A stretch of 5,342 bases of DNA, taken from JBOGFC01 sp050742155 (GTDB lineage: Bacteria > Actinomycetota > Acidimicrobiia > Spongiisociales > JALYHC01). The notes beneath the pieces were generated by a model. It searched no databases, had not been told where the DNA came from, and was given only the letters and a program-made list of their open reading frames with translations. Positions 1 through 5,242 of the stretch are shown here, piece by piece. Made by a program: the position numbers and the translations under genes. The DNA lies in assembly GCA_050742155.1 (NCBI GenBank), contig JBOGFC010000228.1, positions 1 to 5,342 of the forward strand, given 5' to 3'. Positions within the stretch are counted from its first letter, which is position 1. The number at the start of each line of letters is the position of its first letter.

Positions 1-1
1 C

Positions 2-283
2 GAGGAGGTGTTCGCCCGGCCCAAGCATCCCTACACCTGGCTGCTGCTCTCCTCCACTCCCAGCATCAGGGGGGGGAGGCGCAAGCTCTCCCCGCTGGAG
101 GGCGAGCCGCCCAACCTGCTCAACCCGCCCTCCGGATGCCGCTTCCACCCCCGGTGTCCTTTCGCCACCGAGAAGTGCGTGGAGGAGGAGCCTCCCCTCG
201 AGCTGGTGGCCCAGGGGCACGCCACGGCCTGCTGGCACTACGAGCAGGTGCCCTCGCTGGCCGAGGAACAGGTGGAGGCGTGA
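2..283 (+). CDS. Peptide/nickel ABC transporter ATP-binding protein, C-terminal fragment (DppD/OppD type)
   Basis: This is the last 93 codons of an ATPase subunit of a dipeptide/oligopeptide (or nickel) importer; the nucleotide-binding core lies left of the window. What is visible is the family's C-terminal oligopeptide-transporter extension. It opens with E-E-V-F-A-R-P-K-H-P-Y-T, the usual helix after the ATPase core, continues with E-G-E-P-P-N-L-L-N-P-P, and then has four cysteines in the pattern GCRFHPRCP, EKC and TAC. In this family these four cysteines are known to hold a [4Fe-4S] cluster, as shown for the M. tuberculosis Dpp importer. The stop codon TGA overlaps the GTG start of the next gene by 4 bases (GTGA), so the two ATPases are probably made together and pair as a heterodimer under the permease. 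Substrate cannot be told from this end. The D-type label rests on position before the F-type subunit. Confidence 0.9.
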   Translation, partial: EEVFARPKHPYTWLLLSSTPSIRGGRRKLSPLEGEPPNLLNPPSGCRFHPRCPFATEKCVEEEPPLELVAQGHATACWHYEQVPSLAEEQVEA

Positions 284-1284
284 GCCAGGCGCCCCTGGTC
301 AAGGTGGAGGGCCTCCGCAAGCTCTACCCCGTGGAGAAGGGCCTGTTGCGGAAGGCCACCGAGTTCGTGCACGCGGTGGACGGGATCGACTTCGAGATCC
401 CTCACGGGGAGAGCCTGGGCCTGGTGGGGGAATCGGGCTGCGGCAAGACCACCACCGGTCGCATGCTGGTCAAGCTCACCCAGGCCACCGACGGCCAGAT
501 CCTCCTTCAGGACGACGGGTCGATGATCGACGTGGCGCACATCTCCCGGGACGACATGAAGCGCTTCCGCCGCCGGGTGCAGATGATCTTCCAGGACCCG
601 TACGAATCGATGAACCCCCGCCGCACCGTCTACGACACCATCTCCGAGCCCCTGCAGGTGCAGCGGGTGGGCAGCCGCCGCCAGCGCGAGGAGCAGGTGG
701 GAGAGCTCCTGCGACGGGTGGGCCTGAGCCCGCCGGCCTCCTTCATGTTCCGGTACCCCCACGAGCTCTCGGGGGGGCAGCGCCAGCGGGTGGCCATCGC
801 CCGGGCCCTGGTGGTCAACCCCAACTTCGTGGTGGCGGACGAGCCCACCTCCATGCTGGACGTGAGCATCCGCATCTCGATCATGGACCTGATGCTCAAG
901 CTGGCCGATGAGCTCGACGTCTCCTACCTGTACATCACCCATGACCTGGCGGTGGCCCGCTACATGTGCGACCGGATCGCGGTGATGTACCTGGGGAAGA
1001 TCGTCGAGCTGGCCGAGACCGAGGAGCTGCTCGCCAACCCGCTCCATCCCTATACCCGCGCCCTGCTGGCGGCGGTGCCGGTGCCCGATCCCTCCTACCA
1101 GCGGCCCGATCCCGACATCAAGGGTGGGATCTCCAAGGCCATCAACCCGCCGCCGGTCTGCCGCTTCATCGAGCGCTGCCCCTGGGCCACCGACGTCTGC
1201 CACGCCAACCCTCATCCTCCGCTGGAAGACAAGGGAAGTGGGCACTACGTGGCCTGCTACCTGGTTGAGCAAGGGGCCGCCTGA
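280..1284 (+). CDS. dppF: Peptide/nickel ABC transporter ATP-binding protein, DppF/OppF type
   Basis: This 334-residue ATPase would energise uptake of di- or oligopeptides at the inner face of the membrane, paired with the D-type ATPase encoded just before it. All nucleotide-binding motifs are present: Walker A GESGCGKT at residues 50-57, Q-loop IFQD at 103-106, signature LSGGQ at 163-167, Walker B VVADEP at 184-189, D-loop SMLD at 191-194 and switch His221. The C-terminal extension (about 245-334) has LANPLHPYTRALL and four cysteines (C294, C300, C307, C326) expected to bind a [4Fe-4S] cluster. Length is normal for the family. GTG 280 is chosen because it overlaps the previous stop (GTGA) and gives the usual N-terminus (PLVKVEGLRKLYPV). 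The open frame upstream of it is only a shadow of the preceding gene. The last 24 bases, including the stop, are part of a 36-bp tandem duplication. Which peptide or metal is carried is unknown. Confidence 0.95.
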   Translation: MSQAPLVKVEGLRKLYPVEKGLLRKATEFVHAVDGIDFEIPHGESLGLVGESGCGKTTTGRMLVKLTQATDGQILLQDDGSMIDVAHISRDDMKRFRRRVQMIFQDPYESMNPRRTVYDTISEPLQVQRVGSRRQREEQVGELLRRVGLSPPASFMFRYPHELSGGQRQRVAIARALVVNPNFVVADEPTSMLDVSIRISIMDLMLKLADELDVSYLYITHDLAVARYMCDRIAVMYLGKIVELAETEELLANPLHPYTRALLAAVPVPDPSYQRPDPDIKGGISKAINPPPVCRFIERCPWATDVCHANPHPPLEDKGSGHYVACYLVEQGAA

Positions 1285-1332
1285 TTCGCCCTCTCCCTGG
1301 TTGAGCAAGGAGCCGCCTGATTCGCCCTCCCC
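1261..1332 (+). repeat. 36-bp direct tandem duplication over the dppF stop codon
   Basis: Two adjacent 36-base units, 1261-1296 and 1297-1332, begin with ctggttgagcaagg and match at 34 of 36 positions (differences at 1275/1311 and 1294/1330). The first unit encodes the last residues of DppF (LVEQGAA-stop); the second repeats the same codons and stop outside the gene. Because 36 is a multiple of 3, a reading frame offset by one stays open through both units. The right unit runs into the adjacent REP-like palindrome. Slippage or element insertion could have produced it. Confidence 0.95.
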
Positions 1333-1357
1333 CTCCGGGGGAGGGTTGGGGAGGGGG
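1325..1357. repeat. REP-like C/G-rich palindrome (hairpin with G-rich tail)
   Basis: A perfect 9-bp stem, CCCTCCCCC (1325-1333) and GGGGGAGGG (1337-1345), closes on a 3-base loop TCC. It is followed by the tail TTGGGGAGGGGG to 1357. Read on the opposite strand, the arrangement C-tail, AACCC, C/G hairpin resembles dispersed REP-like intergenic repeats of high-GC genomes; when translated these typically give peptides like PLPNPPPEGEGE, which is exactly what the - strand encodes here. The hairpin has no U-tract, so it is a poor classical terminator. It could still protect the 3' end of the dpp transcript or weaken read-through. Whether other copies exist cannot be seen in this window. Confidence 0.75.
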
Positions 1358-1891
1358 CTGACCGTTCCCAACCTCATCTCGGTGGCTCGCCTGGCGGCCG
1401 TGCCCATCTTCATCTGGCTGCTGGTGGTCCGGCGTGATGCGCTCGGAGCCGCCCTCCTGCTGGCCGCTCTCGGTGCCAGCGACTGGCTGGACGGTGTGCT
1501 GGCCCGTCGGCTCGGCCAGGTCACCGAGCTGGGGAAGTTCCTCGACCCGCTGGCGGACCGCGCCGCCATCGCCGCCGCTCTGCTCGGAGGGTGGGCCGCC
1601 GGCGTGGTTCCGCCGGCATTGGCGGCGGCCCTGGGGCTGCGGGAGGGCCTGGTGGCGTTGGCGACGGTCTGGCTGGCGATCCGCCGCCTCCCCAAGTTGG
1701 AGGTCCGCTACCTGGGGAAGGTGGCCACCACCTTCCTATACGTGGCCTTCCCGGCCTTCTATCTGGCGGCGGCCGGCGTGTCCCCCCCTGCGTTTGGGGC
1801 GATCGGCTGGGCCGCCGGCGTCGCCGGCGGCGTCCTGTACTACCTGGTCCTCGTCCAGTACGCAGGCGATCTGCGTCGCCGCCTGGCTTAG
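1346..1891 (+). CDS. pgsA: CDP-alcohol phosphatidyltransferase (PgsA family)
   Basis: This is a membrane enzyme that moves a phosphatidyl group from CDP-diacylglycerol to an alcohol, making a phospholipid head group. The family signature D-x2-DG-x2-AR-x8-G-x3-D-x3-D is complete: D46, D49, G50, A53, R54, G63, D67, D71. The four aspartates are the metal-binding and catalytic set. Hydrophobic stretches near residues 12-28, 32-45, 75-95, 97-112, 128-144 and 150-171 fit the six-helix fold, and about 181 residues is normal. The head group (glycerol 3-phosphate, inositol phosphate or phosphatidylglycerol) is not decidable. The location before gcvH and a GarA-like gene parallels pgsA2 of M. tuberculosis. 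The start is uncertain because no ATG precedes the conserved TVPNLIS. TTG 1346 is used here; CTG 1358, with GGAGG 3 bases upstream, is an alternative, and both lie in the REP-like repeat. GTG 1382 would remove conserved residues. Confidence 0.85.
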   Translation: MGRGLTVPNLISVARLAAVPIFIWLLVVRRDALGAALLLAALGASDWLDGVLARRLGQVTELGKFLDPLADRAAIAAALLGGWAAGVVPPALAAALGLREGLVALATVWLAIRRLPKLEVRYLGKVATTFLYVAFPAFYLAAAGVSPPAFGAIGWAAGVAGGVLYYLVLVQYAGDLRRRLA

Positions 1892-1898
1892 CCGGGGG

Positions 1899-1904
1899 TA
1901 TCCT
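1899..1904 (+). promoter_or_regulatory. Candidate -10 box for a leaderless gcvH transcript
   Basis: TATCCT lies just after the pgsA stop and ends 7 bases before the gcvH ATG at 1912. The bases between are pyrimidine-rich (CCTCCCC-type) with no Shine-Dalgarno. In Actinomycetota a TAnnnT box at this distance usually marks transcription beginning at or next to the A of the start codon. No convincing -35 element is visible. Confidence 0.5.
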
Positions 1905-1911
1905 CCCCTCC

Positions 1912-2292
1912 ATGTCGGTTCCCGATGACCGTCGGTACACCCAGGAGCACGAGTGGGCCCTCCTCGAGGGGGAGTCGAGGGTACGGGTGGGGGTCACCGA
2001 CTACGCCCAAGACGCGCTGGGGGACGTGGTCTACGTGGAGCTTCCCGAGGTGGGACGGAAGGTGAGGCAGGGAGAGCCCTTCGCCGAGGTGGAATCGACC
2101 AAGTCCGTCAATGACGTCTATGCCCCGGTGAGCGGTCGGGTGGTGGAGGTGAACGAGGCTTTGGCGGACTCGCCCGAGCTGGTCAATTCCGGCCCCTACC
2201 AGGAGGGTTGGTTCGCGGTCATCGAGGCGGCCGACCCGGGTGAGCTCGACACCCTCCTCGACGCGGCCGGTTACCAAGACCTGACGGGGTAG
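1912..2292 (+). CDS. gcvH: Glycine cleavage system H protein
   Basis: This is the lipoyl carrier of the glycine cleavage system. It passes the aminomethyl group from the P protein to the T protein and hydrogen to the L protein in the cytoplasm. At 126 residues it is full length. The N-terminus DDRRYTQEHEWALLE, the segment VGVTDYAQDALGDVVYVELPEVG and the lipoylation site VESTKSVNDVYAPVSG, with the modified Lys64, are all typical; the C-terminal helix GWFAVIEAADPGELDTLL is intact. ATG 1912 gives the standard N-terminus, 20 bases after the pgsA stop. Its partners gcvP and gcvT are not in the window. As in mycobacteria, it sits between a pgsA gene and a garA-like gene. No ribosome binding site is seen, and a TATCCT box 7 bases upstream suggests leaderless expression. 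Confidence 0.97.
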   Translation: MSVPDDRRYTQEHEWALLEGESRVRVGVTDYAQDALGDVVYVELPEVGRKVRQGEPFAEVESTKSVNDVYAPVSGRVVEVNEALADSPELVNSGPYQEGWFAVIEAADPGELDTLLDAAGYQDLTG

Positions 2293-2342
2293 GCGTCCTC
2301 ACTGGACGAAGCGCACCCTCAACTCGTCGTTGAGCCCGGCGC

Positions 2343-2348
2343 TAGCAT
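2343..2348 (+). promoter_or_regulatory. Candidate -10 box for a leaderless FHA-gene transcript
   Basis: TAGCAT stands 7 bases before the ATG at 2356, the same spacing as the box before gcvH. It lies in the 63-base gap after gcvH, the longest gene-free gap to the right of the repeat island. There is no good Shine-Dalgarno (only CGGA touching the ATG) and no clear -35 at 16-18 bases. It is the only promoter candidate seen for the overlapping gene set that follows. Confidence 0.5.
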
Positions 2349-2355
2349 CCTCGGA

Positions 2356-2820
2356 ATGCAGTGCCCGCAGTGCTCCGAGGAGCTTCCCCCCGAGGCCGCC
2401 TATTGCCCGCACTGTGGGGCGGACCTGGAGCACGAGCCGACCATCACCTACGTCCCCCTCGACGAGACGCATCCCGACCATCCCTCGCTATCGCCTGAGG
2501 AGGCGGCCCGGCTGCCCGACGTGGAGGGGTTCGCGCTGGTGATGGCCAAGGGCGCCCAGAGCGGCACCACCTGGGTGCTGCCAGCCGGGGTGACCACGGT
2601 GGGCCGCCACCCGGACAACGACATCTTCCTCGACGACATCACCGTCTCCCGCCACCATTGCCGGTTCGTATCGGGGCCGGGAGGTTTGGAGGTGGAAGAC
2701 TCCGAGTCGACCAACGGCACCTACGTCAACGGGGACCGGGCCGACCGGTCGTCGCTCACCCCCGGCGACGAGGTGATGATCGGGAAGTTCCACCTGATCG
2801 TCGCACGAGGCGATGCCTGA
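2356..2820 (+). CDS. Zinc-ribbon FHA domain protein (GarA-like)
   Basis: This 154-residue cytoplasmic protein probably binds phosphothreonine-containing partners. The N-terminus is a small zinc ribbon (C3-P-Q-C6 and C17-P-H-C20). An acidic linker follows at about 22-58, then an FHA domain at about 60-151 with the key residues: G83-R84, N88-D89, S98-R99-H100-H101, the S118-T119-N120-G121 turn and N125-G126. By position, between gcvH and an FtsR-like gene, it corresponds to garA of M. tuberculosis, whose FHA protein controls 2-oxoglutarate and glutamate enzymes and is switched by phosphorylation of an N-terminal ETTS motif. That motif is not present here; the linker offers only Thr29 and Thr31 in EPTITYVP as possible sites. 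The same metabolic role is therefore inference. The stop overlaps the next start by 8 bases. ATG 2356 places the CxxC pair at the extreme N-terminus, as usual for zinc ribbons. Confidence 0.9.
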   Translation: MQCPQCSEELPPEAAYCPHCGADLEHEPTITYVPLDETHPDHPSLSPEEAARLPDVEGFALVMAKGAQSGTTWVLPAGVTTVGRHPDNDIFLDDITVSRHHCRFVSGPGGLEVEDSESTNGTYVNGDRADRSSLTPGDEVMIGKFHLIVARGDA

Positions 2821-3508
2821 AGACGCCCTCCGGACGATCGGCGAGGTCATCAACCTGCTCAGGGCGGAGTTCCCGGACGTCACCGTCTCCAAAGTCCGCT
2901 TCCTCGAGGGACAGGGACTCATCAAGCCGGAGCGCAGCGATTCGGGCTATCGCCAGTTCACCGAAGCCGACGTGCAGCGTCTCCGCTACATCCTCCAGCA
3001 GCAGCGGGACCACTTCCTGCCCCTCAAGGTGATCCGGTCGAAGCTGACCGCCTGGGAGCGGGGGGAGGCCTCGGCCTCGACCCCCCGTCCCGGCCCGCCC
3101 CCCGAGGCCTATTTCTCGGCTTCGGGGGTGTCGATGACCGGCTCCGAGCTGGCCCGGGCGGCCGGGCTCACCCGCGAGCAGATGAGTGGCCTGGTGGAGC
3201 ACGGAGTTCTGCAGCCCGTCAGGCTGCACAACGGGGCCGACGTCTTCCGGGAGGAGGACCTGGTGGTGGCCCGCGAGGCGCAGCGCCTGCTGAGCTACGG
3301 GCTGGAGCCCCGCCACATCCGGACCCTGCGCCTGGCTGTGGAGCGGGAGGCGGACCTGCTCCGCACGTTGACGGCCCCGCTGCTCCGCCACCGGAATCCC
3401 GATACCCATCGGCGGGCGGCGGAGACCCTGGCCGGCTGCGCCGAGGCGATTCGCAGCCTCGAGACGGCCCTGCTGCGCGCCGAGCTGCGGGAGCTGCTCG
3501 GAAGGTGA
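2813..3508 (+). CDS. ftsR: MerR-family transcriptional regulator, FtsR-like
   Basis: This 231-residue DNA-binding regulator has a MerR-type winged helix-turn-helix at residues 7-80. The segment TIGEVINLLRAEFPDVTVSKVRFLEGQGLIKPERSDSGYRQF (split here as residues 8-49) is characteristic of the actinobacterial group that includes Rv1828 of M. tuberculosis and FtsR of Corynebacterium glutamicum, an activator of ftsZ. A proline-rich linker (about 88-100) leads to a second helix-turn-helix-like domain (108-150, SELARAAGLTREQMSGLVEHGVL). A helical C-terminus (150-231) could dimerise. The usual MerR ligand cysteines are absent; the single Cys209 lies in the C-terminal helix. ATG 2813 overlaps the FHA stop by 8 bases and has GAGG 2 bases upstream. 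Position after a GarA-like gene supports the orthology. Its targets here are not known; control of cell division is inferred from relatives. Confidence 0.88.
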   Translation: MPEDALRTIGEVINLLRAEFPDVTVSKVRFLEGQGLIKPERSDSGYRQFTEADVQRLRYILQQQRDHFLPLKVIRSKLTAWERGEASASTPRPGPPPEAYFSASGVSMTGSELARAAGLTREQMSGLVEHGVLQPVRLHNGADVFREEDLVVAREAQRLLSYGLEPRHIRTLRLAVEREADLLRTLTAPLLRHRNPDTHRRAAETLAGCAEAIRSLETALLRAELRELLGR

Positions 3509-4638
3509 TCCGTCGGCTCGTCGTCTCGCTGGCCGTGCTCTTGACCTTGGCCCAGGCGGCCCCCGTGCGGGCCGCCCAACCGGCGCCCAGGGAGGCGATC
3601 GGCCTCGCCGCCGCACTCCCGGAGGTGAGCGCCTCCTCGTGGATCCTCTACGACCAGGGCTTCGACCGGGAGCTGGGCAGCTTGAACCCCGACGAGCGGA
3701 GGGCCATCGCCTCCACCACCAAGATGATGACCGCCCTGGTGGTCCTGGAACGAGCCCCGCTCGGCGAGCTGGTGACGGTGAGTGAGGAGGCGGCCGGGGT
3801 GGGCGAAGCGGAGATCGGGCTGGTGGCCGGGGAGGCGCTGACGGTGGGCGACCTCTTGGTGGCCCTCCTGATCGACTCGGCTAACGATGCGGCCGTGGCA
3901 CTGGCCGAGCACGTGGGAGGATCGGAGGAGGGCTTCGTGGCTCTCATGAACGAGACGGCCAGGCGGCTCGGCCTGGCCGATACGCACTTCGCCAACCCGC
4001 ACGGCTTGGACGATTCCGGCCACTACAGCACGGCCCGAGACCTCCTGGCGATCGCCCTGGCCGGGATGGAGAACCCGACCTTCGCCGACCTGGTCGGCAC
4101 CCGCCGAGCGCCTTTCCCCAGCACGCCCGACGGGGGGGAGCGGGAGGCTCTGACCACCAACACGCTGCTGCGCAGCTACCCGGGCACCTTCGGCGTGAAG
4201 ACCGGGTTCACCGACGAGGCAGGTCTGGCCTTGGTGGCGGCCGCCCAGCAGGACGAGCGGAGGGTGTACGCGGTGGTGCTGGGGTCGGAGGACCATTTCG
4301 CCGACACCGTGGCCCTGCTCGAGTACGGGTTCACGGCCTTCGGCCTCGAAGAGATCTTCACGGCAGAAGAGGTCTATGCACGAAGCCGGATCGGGGAGAT
4401 GGTCGACGACCTACCGGCCGAGGCCGACGCCTCGGTGTTCATGTCCAGCGAGGAGGCATCCCGAGTCGACCTCGGCCTGGTCCGGGAGGGTGAGCAGGTG
4501 GTCGTCACCGCCTCGGTGGATGGAGCCCCGGTGGCCCGGGTGGCCCTGCGTGATCCAGCCGGCCCGGAGCTCCCGGATCTCCGGGAGGCGGCCGCCTGGG
4601 CGAGCCGCTACTGGGAGTGGCTCTGGGGAACCGGGTGA
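3505..4638 (+). CDS. D-alanyl-D-alanine carboxypeptidase (PBP5/DacA type, peptidase S11)
   Basis: This 377-residue exported serine peptidase removes the terminal D-alanine from peptidoglycan pentapeptides. A signal peptide is clear: RR at residues 3-4, a hydrophobic core about 5-19, and likely cleavage after VRA near residue 23. The three active-site motifs are intact: S70-T-T-K73 in IASTTKMMTA, S125-A-N127, and K232-T-G234 in FGVKTGFTDEAG. The C-terminal part (about 290-350) looks like the beta-rich PBP5 domain, and the last residues (WASRYWEWLWGTG) form a Trp-rich amphipathic end that could lie on the membrane, as in PBP5. The GTG 3505 start overlaps the previous stop (GTGA) and gives the signal peptide directly; the ribosome site is weak, so coupling is likely. 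Being downstream of an FtsR-like regulator suggests joint expression with division or wall functions. Physiological substrate preference is not shown. Confidence 0.93.
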   Translation: MIRRLVVSLAVLLTLAQAAPVRAAQPAPREAIGLAAALPEVSASSWILYDQGFDRELGSLNPDERRAIASTTKMMTALVVLERAPLGELVTVSEEAAGVGEAEIGLVAGEALTVGDLLVALLIDSANDAAVALAEHVGGSEEGFVALMNETARRLGLADTHFANPHGLDDSGHYSTARDLLAIALAGMENPTFADLVGTRRAPFPSTPDGGEREALTTNTLLRSYPGTFGVKTGFTDEAGLALVAAAQQDERRVYAVVLGSEDHFADTVALLEYGFTAFGLEEIFTAEEVYARSRIGEMVDDLPAEADASVFMSSEEASRVDLGLVREGEQVVVTASVDGAPVARVALRDPAGPELPDLREAAAWASRYWEWLWGTG

Positions 4639-5219
4639 GCGAGCTGTTCATGGAGGTGATCGACCGTGACTCGATCACCTCCCGGGTGGCCGAGCTGGGC
4701 GTGCGTCTGACCGATGACTACCAGGGCCGTGATCCCGTGCTGGTGGCGGTGCTCCACGGAGCCCTCCCGTTCCTGGCCGATCTGGTCCGGCACCTCCTCC
4801 CCACCGTGGAGGTGGATTTCCTGGCCCTGAGCCGGTTCGGCCAAGGGGGGCGGGTGCGGATCGCCATGGACACCGCCGTGCCCCTGGGGGGTCGCCACGT
4901 GGTATTGATCGAGGACATCGTGGATACCGGCCTCACCCTGGCCTATGTGCGACGGCTCCTGGAAGCCCGCCAGGTGGCTTCGCTCGTCACCGTCACGCTG
5001 CTCGATAAGGCCCCCCGGCGGATCGTGGACGTGCCCCTCGAGTACCGGGGCTTCGAGGTCGGCGACGAGTTCCTGCTCGGCTACGGGCTGGATTGGGAGG
5101 GTACCTACCGCAACCTCTCCTCGATCTGGGCGGTCCTCGACCTGGGGACCTTCCGGGAGGATCCGGGCTCGTTGGGTCGTGTGGTCTTCGACCGGGGCGG
5201 TGATAACCTGGCCCCATGA
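4635..5219 (+). CDS. hpt: Hypoxanthine(-guanine) phosphoribosyltransferase
   Basis: This 194-residue cytoplasmic enzyme of purine salvage joins hypoxanthine or guanine to PRPP. The PRPP-binding motif VVLIEDIVDTGLTL (residues 89-102, with the acidic pair E93-D94 and D97-T98) is intact, as are the base-binding Lys125 in LLDKAPRR and the C-terminal GFEVGDEFLLGYGLDWEGTYRNL. Two points differ from textbook forms: loop I reads L40-H41-G42 instead of LKG or LRG, and the flexible loop II (about 65-78, SRFGQGGRVRIAMD) is about four residues shorter and lacks the usual Ser-Tyr pair. GTG 4635 is preferred because it overlaps the previous stop (GTGA), with GGGGAA 4 bases upstream; ATG 4650 is possible. 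The neighbourhood (D,D-carboxypeptidase before hpt) recalls the mycobacterial dacB-tilS-hpt-ftsH region, but tilS is absent. The stop forms an ATGA with a possible downstream start. Confidence 0.93.
   Translation: MSELFMEVIDRDSITSRVAELGVRLTDDYQGRDPVLVAVLHGALPFLADLVRHLLPTVEVDFLALSRFGQGGRVRIAMDTAVPLGGRHVVLIEDIVDTGLTLAYVRRLLEARQVASLVTVTLLDKAPRRIVDVPLEYRGFEVGDEFLLGYGLDWEGTYRNLSSIWAVLDLGTFREDPGSLGRVVFDRGGDNLAP
5201..5218 (+). promoter_or_regulatory. Possible extended -10 and start codon of a lost downstream gene
   Basis: At the very end of hpt, TGATAACCT (5201-5209) fits the extended -10 form TGnTAnnnT and stands 6 bases before an ATG (5216-5218) that overlaps the hpt stop as ATGA. This repeats the box-to-ATG pattern seen before gcvH and the FHA gene and would suit the start of the next gene in the cluster. 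The frame that follows runs antisense to the transposase-like sequence, so the gene itself seems to be missing or displaced. No -35 is evident. Confidence 0.3.
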
Positions 5220-5242
5220 GACACCCTTTGTCAACCTTCCGC

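Noticed and set aside
69..76. A run of eight G in the D-type ATPase gene as a possible frameshift or slippery site
   Set aside because: The frame continues through it into the expected C-terminal cysteine motif, so nothing is broken.
1325..1345. The palindrome as a rho-independent terminator of the dpp operon
   Set aside because: The stem is strong but is followed by G-rich sequence instead of a T-tract, and a gene seems to begin within it.
1238..1345. An upstream start (GTG 1238, TTG 1265 or TTG 1301) for pgsA
   Set aside because: These would add residues translated from dppF and the tandem repeat, with no family similarity. TTG 1265 and TTG 1301 also lack a ribosome site.
238..1695. A 485-codon open frame on the - strand across dppF and pgsA
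   Set aside because: It lies antisense to two well-identified genes, is rich in His, Gly, Arg and Pro as expected from complementing high-GC codons, and resembles no protein. Its PLPNPPPEGEGE stretch is the translated repeat.
1811..1831. A perfect 21-base palindrome (10-base GCCGCCGGCG arm, one central T) inside pgsA
   Set aside because: It encodes an Ala/Gly-rich membrane helix (AAGVAGG), where GCC and GGC codons readily form such palindromes. No second copy and no regulatory context were seen.
3295..4296. A 333-codon open frame on the - strand across the carboxypeptidase gene
   Set aside because: It is antisense to a gene with all S11 motifs intact, and its low-complexity composition is that of a shadow frame.
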